The notes under the pieces were generated by a model. It ran no database searches and was not told the DNA's origin. It worked only from the letters and a program-made list of their open reading frames with translations. Of a stretch of DNA of 64,000 nucleotides, positions 1-9,689 are shown piece by piece. Within the stretch, counting starts at the first letter, position 1; each line of letters starts with the position of its first letter. Position numbers and translations under genes: made by a program. This DNA comes from Emiliania huxleyi CCMP1516. Taxonomy: Eukaryota > Haptophyta > Isochrysidales > Noelaerhabdaceae. Where the stretch lies: positions 302,491 through 366,490 of the forward strand of contig NW_005200088.1 in NCBI RefSeq assembly GCF_000372725.1, in the 5' to 3' direction.

Positions 1-1700
1 CACGCGCTCGCTCCCGCGCTGCGAGCGCTGCACGAGAGCTCGCCCGCGGCGCTGAGCCGGGCGTCGGTGGCGAGGGTCGAGTCCGCACCTCCGCTCTCTG
101 GCAAGTTCATCGCCACCGCCGAGGAGGCGCAGCCGACGCTGCGTGCGCGGCTCGACGTCGCCGGCGAGCTGGGCTCCCTCTCCCTCACCTCGCTCAAGGA
201 GCGGCTGTGCGCGCTGCTCGAGCTCGAGCCGGCGCTGGTGAACGTCACCGCCGGCGAGGGCGAGGCTGAGGGCACGAGCGACGGGGAGGGTGAGGGCGAC
301 GGCCCATCGGCGGAGCTCTGCATCGAGGTGACCTGCGTCTCGCCGGACACGCTGCTGCTCTCTGCTTCGGCGACGCGGCTCCACGCGCTGCCGCCCGGGC
401 CGAGCTCGGAGCTCGGAGTGACGCTCGTGCGCTCTGCCGAGGCGAGCGTGGACCTGGTCGTGCCCGCGCTGCGCTTCGGCGAGGTGTCGGCGCTCTTCGG
501 AGGGCTCGCCGCCATCATCGGCAAGCGGCCGGAGGTGCCGCTTCTCCAGGCGATGAAGCAGGAGCACCACGGAGCAGCGGACTCCCGCGAGCCCTTCACC
601 ACGGGCAACTACAGCATCTCGACGACGTGGGGACGGATGTGGAGATCACTACCTCCTCCTCGGGCGGCCGCTCCAAGCACATCCTCACTCAAGTTGACGG
701 GTCGGCGGCGCCGCTGGCCGCGCGAAGCTGTCGCGCAGGGGTCGGCGCGGGCGCTGTGGGCGAGCCTGCAGCAGCAGCAAGCGTGTGTGGTGCCAGGCGC
801 TCGAAGCGTAGAGTAGCGCCTTAGTCATGCTCGCTGCTTCCGCCCCCTCCCCGCCCTCCCTGGTCAGCGCCGTTCGTGGAGGGCTAGGCGCTCCGGCCTC
901 CGCCCGGGGCTCTCGCCTCTGTCTGCCGAGAGGGGGCTACCCTCTGACATGAGGTCAACGCCCTCTGTGCCGCGCCAAGACAGACCCTCGGCCGGGGACC
1001 CTCTGAGGCCAAAATCAGCCAAGAGAGGCCACAGAGGCGGCACAGAGTCAGAGTCAAACCCTCTGTGCCGCCAAGGGTCCCCTCCTCAGAGGGGGGTCTG
1101 AGGCCTCAGAGCGTGTACAACCCCCTAGTCGGCCGCCTCTGTCGCCCCCACCCTCCACGCATGCGGTGACGCTGAACCTCGTCGTCGCGTCCTGGTCCAC
1201 CAGCCTGCAGCGCCGCTTCACTCGGCAATTTGCCACCGCCGCCGGCGTAAAGGAGGCGCGGGTCCGCGTCGCCGTGGACCCGCCCTCAACCCGCAGGGTC
1301 CGGCGGCTTTCGGAGAGCGGATCGGGCTTTCGGAGAGCGGATCGGGCGGTCCGAGGCGCGTCGTCGCCACAGTGCTGGCCGGGAGCGGCGCGGAGGCGGC
1401 GAGCGTCGCGCGGAGGCTCGAGCCGCACACGAGGAGCGTGGATGCTGCGACGGCCGTTGGCGTGCGGGTAGTCTGGGTGTCTCGGCGCTCAACGTCGCCG
1501 ACTCCGTCCCCGGCCCTGCGGATGGCGTTGGGCCGGGCGATCTCGAGCCGGCCGATGACGACGACGATGACGACAACAATGATTTACCGCTCATCTTGGG
1601 GCTGAGCCTCGGCGTTGGCATCCCGCTCGCCTGCTGTCTGCTGCTGGGCATGTGGTACATGCGTCGCCGTGCGGCCGACGTGAAAAGAATTTTTCTTTAG
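1..1700 (+). CDS. Surface protein with C-terminal membrane anchor, 5' end missing
   Basis: The reading frame is already open at base 1 and runs to about base 640, so the 5' end lies outside the window. It holds an Ala/Leu/Ser-rich ectodomain containing LKERLCALLELEPALVNVTA followed by a Gly/Glu/Asp-rich linker. A second stretch of the same style (LQRRFTRQFATAAGVKEARV) lies at about 1165-1285, so the ectodomain probably repeats a module. The 3' exon codes for an acidic run (DDDDDDDNND), one hydrophobic segment (LILGLSLGVGIPLACCLLLG), a basic stop-transfer stretch (YMRRRAADVKRIFL) and TAG at 1698-1700. This is the topology of a type I plasma-membrane protein. The intron between about 640 and 1160 and the junctions near 1290-1350 and 1470 are not resolved; the frame also changes near 620. 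Family not recognised. Confidence 0.5.
1036..1072. repeat. 12-bp perfect inverted repeat in a putative intron
   Basis: GGCGGCACAGAG at 1036-1047 is perfectly complementary to CTCTGTGCCGCC at 1061-1072, leaving a 13-base loop. The surrounding 835-1160 stretch is built of many CCTCTG/CAGAGG words in both orientations. Confidence 0.6.
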
Positions 1701-2417
1701 CTCGCTAGATCGACAAAAAATGAAACGTGGTTTAGAGATTTGTTTGTATTGCTAAAAAAATCTCCGTCGGTCTCCCAGATCGCAGATGTCTCCCACACAG
1801 TGTTGTGCGAGCGAGGATATTCCTTTCTCTGGTAGGACGGGCACGAGATGATAGTAGGGAGTAGAAGAAAGCAAAGAAGAGCCCTGCGCACGCACGACTC
1901 CGCAGGAGAAGCCCCATTTATTAATAATTAGCTCGGCGCGGGATTGCGTCTGTGAGCTGTGTTACTTTGGACGACACTGGGCACAGGAAGACTGGCGCGC
2001 ACTGGCAGAAAGAAAGAAAACAGAAAGAACCAGGGAGGGATGGGAGGACCTCACGTTTGGAGCGCCTTCAGAGGGCGGCTTCTGAGACGCGTCCCGCCCG
2101 TTATGTCGAGAGACGGGAGTGGCATGTTCTGTACCCGAAAGCGTCTGAGTGTATCTCTTGTTCGCGACTTCCACGAGACGTACTACGAAGAGTTACGAAA
2201 TATTGTATACAATATACAAACAGGGTGTGTGGACTATTCGGAGCCCTCGACTTGTACGCTCCCTAGAGCCGACGCCAAGGGTTGTAAGCACCTCAGTATA
2301 CAGAGCGGCGCGCGCAATCCCCTCTCGCGCTCCCTCAATCTACGGCAATCCAGGCGATTGCATTGCAGCGTAAGCCTCCAATTGAGAGAAACGGCGCGTG
2401 CCAAGCCCTTCGATGCA
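1701..2417. other. Intergenic between convergent genes
   Basis: This gap separates the 3' end of the membrane-protein gene from the 3' end of the RING/ARM gene. It is AT-richer than its neighbours at 1700-1950 and probably holds both 3' untranslated regions. Long frames crossing 1959-3656 are antisense shadows of the armadillo repeats. I see no gene in it. Confidence 0.5.
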
Positions 2418-4064
2418 TCAGACAAGCAAGTCGCGCAGCTGCTGTCCTTCCTCCTGGACAGCTGCGTTCTCTGGGTGCGCCTGCAGCGCCGCTGTCGCCG
2501 CCTCGGGCGCGCGTGCAGTCACAGCACGCTGCCTCCGCGCCCGCGCCGAGGCGTCGGTGCCGAAGCACACCATGCGCAGCGCCCAGCAACCCATTTCCTG
2601 CACTTCCTCCACTTCCGGGAGAGCCTGCAGCGCCGCCACTACTGCCTCAATCGCACCCGCGTCGGCTGCGCGCTGCTTGCGTGCGAGCCCTACGGCGTCG
2701 TCGCCGTAGCACACGTTGCCCAGCGCCATGCAGCCATGCTGTTGCACGCCCGCCACCTGTGGGTGAGCCTGCAGCGCTGCCACGACCGCCTCGATCGCGC
2801 CCGCGTCTGCTGCGCGCTGGCTGCGTGCGCGCCCCGCGGCGTCGGTGCCGGAGCACACGTTGACCAGCGCCGCACAGATATGCTGTTGCACCCCCTCCAC
2901 CTGCGGGTGAGCCTGCAGCGCCGCCACCACCGCCTCGATCGCGCCCGCGTCGGCTGCGCGCTGTATGCGTGCCGGCCCTGCGGCGTCGTCGCCGGAGCAC
3001 ACGTTGCCCAGCGCCGCGCAGCCACGCTGTTGCAAGCCCGCCACCTGTGGGTGAGCCTGCAGCGCTGCCAGGACCGCCTCGATCGCGCCCGCGGCTACTG
3101 CGCGCTGCTTGCGTGCGCGCCCTGCGGCGTCGTCGCCGGAGCACACGTTGGTCAGCGCCGCGCAGCCACGCTGTTGCACGCCCGCCACCTGTGGGTGAGC
3201 CTGCAGCGCTGCCACGACCGCCTCGATCGCGCCCGCGTCTGCTGCGCGCTGCTTGCGTGCGCGCCCTGCGGCGTCGTTGACGAAGCACACGTTGGTCAGC
3301 GCCGCGCAGCCTTCCGCCTGCACCTCCGCCTCCTGCGGGTGAGCCTGCAGCGCCGCCACGATTGCCTCGATCGCGCCCGCGTCCGCCGCAACTTGCTCGT
3401 TCTGATCCTCCATGCACAGTTCCTCCAAGCGCTTGCATGCCGCAGCAGCGACGCGGCTGTCCGACACGTGCACGCGCAGCGCCGCCGTCGCCGCCGCCAC
3501 GTCCATCGCCCGCACCGCCGCATTGCTCGGCGGCGCGTCATGCGGCGCGGCGCCAACGCGCTGCCGCACCCGCCGCCCTCCCTCCTCGCCAGCCTCGCCA
3601 GCCTCGAGCGCCGCCACGCGCGACCGCAGCCGCTCATTCTCCGCCCGCAGCTGTGAGTTCTCGGCCCGCATCTCCGCCACCAGCGGCGCCATCATGCGCT
3701 GGCACACGGCGAAGGGGCACGTCGCCTCGTGCGCCGCCTTGTCTGCCAGCAGCCCTGACCACGCGCAACCAGCCTCCGCCGCGGCACACGCTCGCGGCCG
3801 CTGCGGGCAGTCTTGCTCGTGTGCGGCGACTTCGCCGCGCGTCGTCGCCAGCCCGCAGTGCGAACATGCCGCCGGCAGCGCCGCGATCCGCTCCTCGTGG
3901 CTTCGGCATCGAATCGCCTGGTTCAGTGGTCCGAGAGCCATGCGGCACTCGGGGCAGCGGCGCGGGGCGCGCAGGTTGGAGTCGCAGGAGGCGCAGTAGA
4001 CGTGGCCCTCCCGGCACTGGTGCTGCGGCCCGTCCTGCACCTCCAGGCAGATGGGGCACTCCAT
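2418..4064 (-). CDS. RING / TRAF-type zinc finger / armadillo-repeat protein
   Basis: Single-exon frame of 548 residues. I chose the ATG at 4064 because the product then starts MECPICLEV, directly on the RING; a further 67 in-frame codons upstream look like leader. Residues ~3-40 form a C3HC4 RING with CPIC, CREGH, YCASC and CPEC. Two Cys/His fingers of TRAF/SIAH type follow at ~50-125 (CSHCG, HEQDCP, CAWSG, HEATC). A coiled coil follows at ~135-165 (ENSQLRAENERLRSRVAALE). The rest is six to seven near-identical armadillo repeats of 47-48 residues, each with DAGAIEAVVAALQAHP and a Cys-Ala-Ala-Leu-x-Asn-Val-Cys core. RING plus TRAF fingers suggests a ubiquitin ligase with the armadillo array binding substrate; that role is inferred from the families. 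The uniform repeat DNA suggests recent expansion or gene conversion. Confidence 0.8.
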   Translation of the reverse strand: MECPICLEVQDGPQHQCREGHVYCASCDSNLRAPRRCPECRMALGPLNQAIRCRSHEERIAALPAACSHCGLATTRGEVAAHEQDCPQRPRACAAAEAGCAWSGLLADKAAHEATCPFAVCQRMMAPLVAEMRAENSQLRAENERLRSRVAALEAGEAGEEGGRRVRQRVGAAPHDAPPSNAAVRAMDVAAATAALRVHVSDSRVAAAACKRLEELCMEDQNEQVAADAGAIEAIVAALQAHPQEAEVQAEGCAALTNVCFVNDAAGRARKQRAADAGAIEAVVAALQAHPQVAGVQQRGCAALTNVCSGDDAAGRARKQRAVAAGAIEAVLAALQAHPQVAGLQQRGCAALGNVCSGDDAAGPARIQRAADAGAIEAVVAALQAHPQVEGVQQHICAALVNVCSGTDAAGRARSQRAADAGAIEAVVAALQAHPQVAGVQQHGCMALGNVCYGDDAVGLARKQRAADAGAIEAVVAALQALPEVEEVQEMGCWALRMVCFGTDASARARRQRAVTARAPEAATAALQAHPENAAVQEEGQQLRDLLV

Positions 4065-4295
4065 CGTTGTAAAAACCAGTCGATTGGAAGACTTCGCGCC
4101 AAACACCGTGACAAAATAAAATAACGCACGGGCCCTCAGCGGAGCTGGGAAGAGGACCGCCGCAAGCGGCGTGGCGTGGAGCGGTTGTGCATCCCTCCGG
4201 GGGCCCCTCTGCGCCGGGGAGGCGTTGTTGGAGGCTAGGACGCAAGCGTCCGTCGCCCTTTTCAAACTCGGGGCCCACTCCGCTACGCTCCGTGT

Positions 4296-5155
4296 ACTCC
4301 CGTCACTTCCAGCTCACCCCATTTGTCAAATAGGATTCGAATCTCGAACTTCTATTTACTCCTTGAGGTTCCCTCAGGCCCGCCGCCGCGCTCGCTGGAC
4401 AGCGGCCGTGACTCACCTGCTTCGGGCGCGCTGCTCCTCGGGGATGGCGAGAAGCGGCAGAGGTGATGCTCATAGATGAGCTAGCCCCAGATGCCCCGTT
4501 TGCCCCACTGCGGCGCCGCGCTCGTGCCGGCGTGCGAGTGGGTACAATGCGCCCCCTCGGCCGCTCGCGGCCCGGAACGCATCGGGAGATATTCATTCGT
4601 ATACGCCAAGACGTGCTCTGGCTGCTGCTGCACCTGCGCCGGGGCGCGTGTAAACCCTTGCCACCGCGGGTGCGGCCGCGGCCGCAGTGGTGTAGGCGGA
4701 CAGTAATGATGCCGCGCGGGCGGAGTGGCGGACACGAGGACGCTGCCGTCGGACGAGGGGTTGCTATCATACGCAAGCACGAGCCGTCGGTGACGCGACG
4801 GCGTCATCACCGTTGGCCAGCATAGAAGCGCGAAAACCTGCCCGTGTGTCGGATGCGTCCCCAAACTTGTAGCGCTACATCTTTGGACACACACCGGCGG
4901 GCGCTTTCGAGGCGACCGGCAGCATTTTTTCTAGCCACATGGACCTTTTTGCGGCACGATAGCTGGGCTGCAACATACGTGTACCTACACTCGACTACAT
5001 CTACGACTGCAACGGCGCGCAGCGCCGAAGAAAATTTTGGGGCTTCTCGAGCGGCGGCCGGTGTGGACGCCGTTGTTTCGCAGCTCGGTCGGGGGGGGGC
5101 GCCCCTGCGTTTCCCTGTAGCCGGTTGAATATCATATATACAAAAAAAAATCATT
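4296..5155. mobile_element. Truncated copy of the TIR element found whole at 35519-36585
   Basis: From about 4296 the sequence follows 35640-36585 almost base for base, with small insertions and deletions. It ends in AAAAATCATTAAGT, a decayed form of the right terminal repeat of the other copy. The left ~120 bases are missing. A conserved frame on the minus strand (starting MNISRCVPGRER) exists in both copies but shows no known domain, so I do not call it a gene. Confidence 0.75.
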
Positions 5156-5217
5156 AAGTCGGCGGACTTGTACCTGGAAACGCCCCCGACCTTTTGTGTG
5201 GCCGTTGCTCGCCTAGC

Positions 5218-8200
5218 ATGGGAGGCCTCCGCCCCGGCTTCGTCGCCGGCGGCGCCAAGGACGAGAAGGTCAACTCGACGCTTTACGCGCGCATCTCACA
5301 GGAGACGTTCGACGAGGCCGTCAAGGAGAACATCGAGGACCTCGACATGGCGCCCGACGAGGCGCTGGAGGACGCGGTCGAGCAGTTCACTTCGCAGGGC
5401 ATCAACCTGTCCAACATCGTGCGGCGCGTGCCCGGCGCGTCCGCGGAGGACGACCCCGCAGCCGTCCGGCTCGCCCGTGCCCTTGCCGCGTGTGTCGAGG
5501 GCCTCGAGGATGAGGAGAGTGAGGAGCTCCTGTACGGCGGCGGCGTGATGCGGCTGACCTTCCTCGCCGCGCGCGGCTGCGCGGCAACCGCCCTCGGCGA
5601 CGCGGCTGCGGCGCTGAAGCGCGAGGTGCAGCGAGGGCCCGCCGAGGCGACTACGCTGGCCGGCGCCACGTCGGCGGTCGACTCGCTCGTGTCTGGATCG
5701 CTGGCGCTGGTAAGCACCCCCTTCCCTCTGCCTCTGCCTCTGCCTCTCCCCCTCCCCCTCCCTCCCTCTCTCCCTCCCTCCCTCTCCCCCCCCCTCCCTC
5801 TCCCTCTCTCCCTCTCCCTCTCCCTCTCTCCCTCTCGCCCTCTCGCCCTCTCTCCTATCCTCCCTACCTCCCTACCTCTCTCTCCCTCTCCCTCTCTCTC
5901 ACACGTCTCCCTCACACGTCCCCCAAGGTACATGCGGAGCCAGGAGCGGGGACGGCGGCGCTGGTCGAGGTCCTCGAGGCGCTGACTGTGCTGCTGATGG
6001 ACGCGGAGAACAGGGAGCGCTTGGGCGTGCGCGGCTGCGCCGCCCTCGTCCTCGTCTCTCGCGTGCACGCCGAGAATGGCCCGCCGCTGCGGGCGTGCTT
6101 CCAGGCGCTGCTCCTCTCGGCTCCTCTCGGCTCCTCTCCTCTCGGCTCCTCTCGGCTCCTCTCGGCTCCTCTCGGCTCCTCTCGGCTCCGCTCGGCTTGT
6201 GCATATCTCCCCATATCTCCCCATATCTCCCCATATCTCCCAGGCGCTGCGCGCGGCGATGCTTGTGCATGAGCAGCACCGCCAGACGCTAGTCAAGAGC
6301 GGAGGAGTGCTCAAGCTGGCGGTGGAGGCGGTTCGGAGGCACGGCAAGCGCACGGAGTGGGCGGACCAAGGCCCGATCCTCGCGGCGTGCGGCGTCGTGC
6401 GCGCCTCCCCGCATCTCCCCGCACCTCCCCGCATCTCCCCGCACCTCCCCGCATCTCCCCGCATCTCCCCGCATCTCCCCACACCTCCCCGCATCTCCCC
6501 GCATCTCCCCGCATCTCCCCGCATCTCCCCACATCTCCCCACATCTCCCCACATCTCCCCACATCTCCCCACATCTCCCCGCATCTCCCCACATCTCCCC
6601 GCATCTCCCCACATCTCCCCGCATCTCCCCACATCTCCCCACATCTCCCCGCATCTCCCCACATCTCCCCGCATCTCCCCACATCTCCCCACATCTCCCC
6701 ACATCTCCCCACATCTCCCCACATCTCCCCGCATCTCCCCACATCTCCCCACATCTCCCCGCATCTCCCCGCATCTCCCCACATCTCCCCGCACCTCCCC
6801 GCATCTCCCCGCACCTGAGCAGGTGCGCGCCTCGACGCTCGCGGACGACGCGCGCGCTCGCACCTCAAAGGGCCACGAGCACGCAAAGGCGGCCGTCGAG
6901 TTGGGCTTGCTGCCGCTGCTGCTCGAGGCGGCGCGCTCGCCGCTGGCGGCGTCGGCTGGCCCGCTCTCGGAGCTGCTCGCGACGCTGTCTCGCCTGACGG
7001 TGATCTCTCCCCATCTCTCCCCATATCTCACCTGGCGGTCCCCATCTCTCCCCATATCTCCCCATATCTCCCCCACATCTCACCATATCTCACCATACCT
7101 CCCCCATATCTCCCCATATCTCCCCATATCTCCCCCATATCTCCCCCATATCTCCCCATATCTCCCCCCGTGACCAGGTGACCGACACGATCTGCCAGCA
7201 GCTCGCAAAGATGGACGCGCTCAAGCTGGCGATCAGCGAGCTCGCGAACCACGTGACGGACGCGCAGGCGGGTCTGGTTAGCGGCTCCTCGAGCCTTCTG
7301 GTGCTGTGCTCACAAGCACGCGTGACGGGCGCGCAGGTGGCCAAGCAGGCGTGCTTCTTCCTCGCAAACATCTCCGGCAACGACAAGTGCAAGGAGTCGA
7401 TCCGCGAGGGGAGCGGCCACATCGCCATCGTGCAGGCGATGCCACACTCGCGCCCCTGCTTGGGCGTAGCCCCCCTGCGAGTAGCACTTCGTCGGTGAGT
7501 CCTCGTCTCCTTGCTACCGATGCTGCTGCACTCCAGCTGGCCCCGCCCACGACTTGTCTCTGCTGGCCCCTCTGCTAGGCGAGACATGGGGAGATGTGGG
7601 GAGATATGGGGAGATGTGGGGAGATGTGGGGAGATGTGGGGAGATGTGGGGAGATGTGGGGAGACATGGCCCCCTGCTAGGCGATGCTGCTGCATGCGCA
7701 CGTCGGGTCGATGCAGACCGACGGCGTCTCTGCGCTCGGCAACATGGCGCTGCGCAAGCCCGAGAACTGCGCCGCCATCGCAGAGTGCGGCGGCATTCCA
7801 GCCATTGTCAGCGCGCTGAGCCAGCACCTGGCGCTGCCCCGCATGCAGTCCAAGGCCTCGGAGCAGCCGAGATACGCCGAGATCCGCCGAGAGGAGCGCC
7901 TCAGATGAGGAGCAACACTTGGGAGCTGCAGAGCATGCCTTCGAGGCTGTGTGCGCGACACGTCCACGACACGCCCACGAAACGCCCACGACACGCCCCC
8001 GGCACGACCGAGGCACGTCACGGCACGACCCCGGGGCATGCCCCCCCCCCCCCCCCCGCAGGCGTGCCTTGCGATCCGCAACTTGGTCGGCCGCAACCCG
8101 GAGCTGGTCGAGCCGATCCTGGACGCGGGCGCCGAGGCGCTCCGACCCCCCCCCACCCTTCCCCCGCCCCCCTTCCCTGTGCATGCTCCGCCCGGAGCCT

Positions 8201-8764
8201 CCACCCAGCCCTCCTCCTCCTCCGCCCTCCCGCCTTGCCCACACACCCTCTGCGCTGCGGCATGTCTCGACACACCCCTCCCCTCCCCTTTCCAAATGCC
8301 ATGCTTTTTTTGGCGTTGAGGCGCCCATCCGCGAGGTGATGAACGCACACGCGGACGACTACATGCACAACCTCGCTAAGGCGGCGCTGCGCGACCTGCG
8401 CTGCTCCGTCCAGCTGGGCGAGAGAGAGCCGAGAGAGAGAGAGAGAGAGCCGAGAGACAGCCGAGAGAGAGCCGAGAGATAGCCACGGTACACCAGTTGC
8501 GCGGCCTGCACTTGCTCCGTCCAAGTTGGGGCTCCTCGTCGCACGGTCGAGCGCCGTGCCGTTCCCTCTCTTTCCTGCACTCGCAGCGTTCTTGCTCCAT
8601 CAGGCGTCCTCTTCACGGGCGAGGTTGGCGAGGCGCACTGCCTGGCGCAGGGCGAGGCGGGCGGCGAGAACCATTGGGACAAGTTCCTCGAGACGCCCGG
8701 CGCGCAGGCGGCCGCGCGCGCAGAGCTCGAGGCGCTCGGCGTCGAGATGGGCGGAGGGCTCTGA
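5218..8764 (+). CDS. ARMC6: Armadillo repeat-containing protein 6 homologue (10 exons)
   Basis: Exons 5218-5709, 5928-6104, 6244-6396, 6823-6999, 7178-7267, 7337-7435, 7681-7854, 8062-8136, 8321-8417 and 8604-8764 join to 565 codons with no phase error. The product has the ARMC6 hallmarks in order: [19 protein letters not shown] near the N-terminus, [11 protein letters not shown], then armadillo repeats with [58 protein letters not shown] and [20 protein letters not shown], and finally [15 protein letters not shown]. The human protein is about 500 residues, so the length fits. Three introns use GT donors and six use GC donors; most carry the bases of the next exon at their start. The introns are largely 10-base tandem repeats. 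The cellular role of ARMC6 is poorly known; the fold implies protein-protein binding. The start was chosen as the first in-frame ATG. Confidence 0.88.
5724..5920. repeat. CT-rich low-complexity tract in ARMC6 intron 1
   Basis: Nearly pure CCCTCT and CTCTCC words fill the intron at 5710-5927, a normal GT-AG intron. Confidence 0.8.
6105..6243 (+). other. GC-AG intron with 9-bp flanking duplication
   Basis: The intron begins GCGCTG directly after CAG and ends CAG. CAGGCGCTG occurs at both 6102-6110 and 6241-6249. Removing one copy with the intron restores the armadillo reading frame. Confidence 0.8.
6397..6822 (+). repeat. 10-bp tandem repeat (CATCTCCCCR)n filling ARMC6 intron 3
   Basis: About 40 copies of a 10-base unit, CATCTCCCCG or CATCTCCCCA, make up this intron. 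It is bounded by an 11-bp duplication, GTGCGCGCCTC, at 6397-6407 and 6823-6833. Long frames in both strands here are artefacts because ten-base units keep all frames open. Confidence 0.85.
7268..7336 (+). other. 69-bp GC-AG intron with 16-bp duplicated target
   Basis: CGTGACGGACGCGCAG at 7252-7267 ends the upstream exon. CGTGACGGGCGCGCAG at 7321-7336 ends the intron. The copies differ at one base, and the intron length equals the distance between them. Confidence 0.75.
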
Positions 8765-9104
8765 CCGGAGATGGGAGGCGCGCCGCCGCGCTCCGGTAGA
8801 CCGCTGCGCGCTGGCTCTCGCCCGTGCTCGCGCGCGCCATCGCTCTTTGCATACAAATCAAGAGAGGATGTTGGTCCCGCCTCTCTTGTGTAATTAGACA
8901 TGCTGGTTGCTGTGGTTGAATTTTGGCGATAGTTGAGCGAGAGCTGGCTCAACGTGATTAGCGCTCCCAGCAGCCACAGGCGCGCACGCTAGCGAGTGCG
9001 ATCAAACGCGGCGCTGTGAACGGCGCCAAAATGTGCTGTTGGTTTCGCGAAATAGTGCAGGTCGGAGAACAGCCGAGGCAAGGAGTGCTAGAGGCTCCGG
9101 ACTA
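8765..9104. other. Intergenic spacer
   Basis: This holds the 3' flank of the ARMC6 gene and the presumed promoter of the next frame. A short GCGCTGTGAACGGCGCC at 9011-9027 resembles part of the introner core. No gene seen. Confidence 0.4.
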
Positions 9105-9689
9105 ATGAAAGAACTCAAGCCTCTCTGTCCTGCGAGCCACGACACCCCGTCTCCAAAGAAGGCACGCCTGACGGACGCAGCACTCGACGGCGTCGAGGCG
9201 CACACGAGAGATGCTCTTGCACCTGATGAGCTCGGCAGCGGCGGCGGCGGCGGCACGTCACACGCACGCGCCAGCACCCACACCCGCGCCGCTTGGGGCT
9301 GGACGGATCGGCAAGCAGCTTCGCCACTGCCGCTTGCGTCGCATCCCTCGACGTCCTCGCCTCCTCTCGTGGCTAAGTCGGAGAGCGGCGGCGGCTCAGC
9401 GCCGAGCCCCGCTAGCCCGAAGCCGACGCCTCGTTCGCGCGAGCCGCCTGCGACCCCCCCGGGCCCTCGCGCCAATCCTCCTGCGACTACGGGAGGAGGA
9501 GGCGGGGCCGGCGCGGTGCTGGACGCACGCCGCGAGGGGGACGCTGCATTTTTGGTCGGGGCGTCCGACCCCTACCCCGATCCCGAGGTGTCGCTCTCGC
9601 TCGACATGCCGGACGACTCGTCCGTCGAGTCTGCGTTTCGTGCCCTCGGAGTCGGCACTTGGAGCAACTTTGATGGCATGCTCCGCTAA
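9105..9689 (+). CDS. Unknown Pro/Ser/Gly-rich protein
   Basis: An intronless frame of 194 codons starts at ATG 9105 (MKELKPLCPASHD) and ends TAA/G at 9687-9689. The middle is low-complexity Pro, Ser, Gly and Ala. The last ~50 residues look more conserved, with acidic and aromatic positions: DPYPDPEVSLSLDMPDDSSV and ALGVGTWSNFDGMLR. PSPKKARL near residue 16 could be a nuclear localisation signal or a cyclin-kinase site. I do not recognise the family. A frame this long can arise by chance at this GC content; the non-random C-terminus is the main support. Confidence 0.4.
   Translation: MKELKPLCPASHDTPSPKKARLTDAALDGVEAHTRDALAPDELGSGGGGGTSHARASTHTRAAWGWTDRQAASPLPLASHPSTSSPPLVAKSESGGGSAPSPASPKPTPRSREPPATPPGPRANPPATTGGGGGAGAVLDARREGDAAFLVGASDPYPDPEVSLSLDMPDDSSVESAFRALGVGTWSNFDGMLR

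Noticed and set aside
1959-3656. 565-codon plus-strand frame
   Set aside because: Antisense shadow of the armadillo repeats; the minus frame has clear RING and ARM motifs.
4303-4776. Minus-strand frame conserved in both copies of the TIR element
   Set aside because: Conservation follows from shared descent of the element; it is low-complexity and lacks transposase features.
5283-7076. Long minus-strand frame of nearly 600 codons rich in [10 protein letters not shown]
   Set aside because: It is antisense to ARMC6 exons and runs through ten-base intron repeats that keep every frame open. It has no domain.
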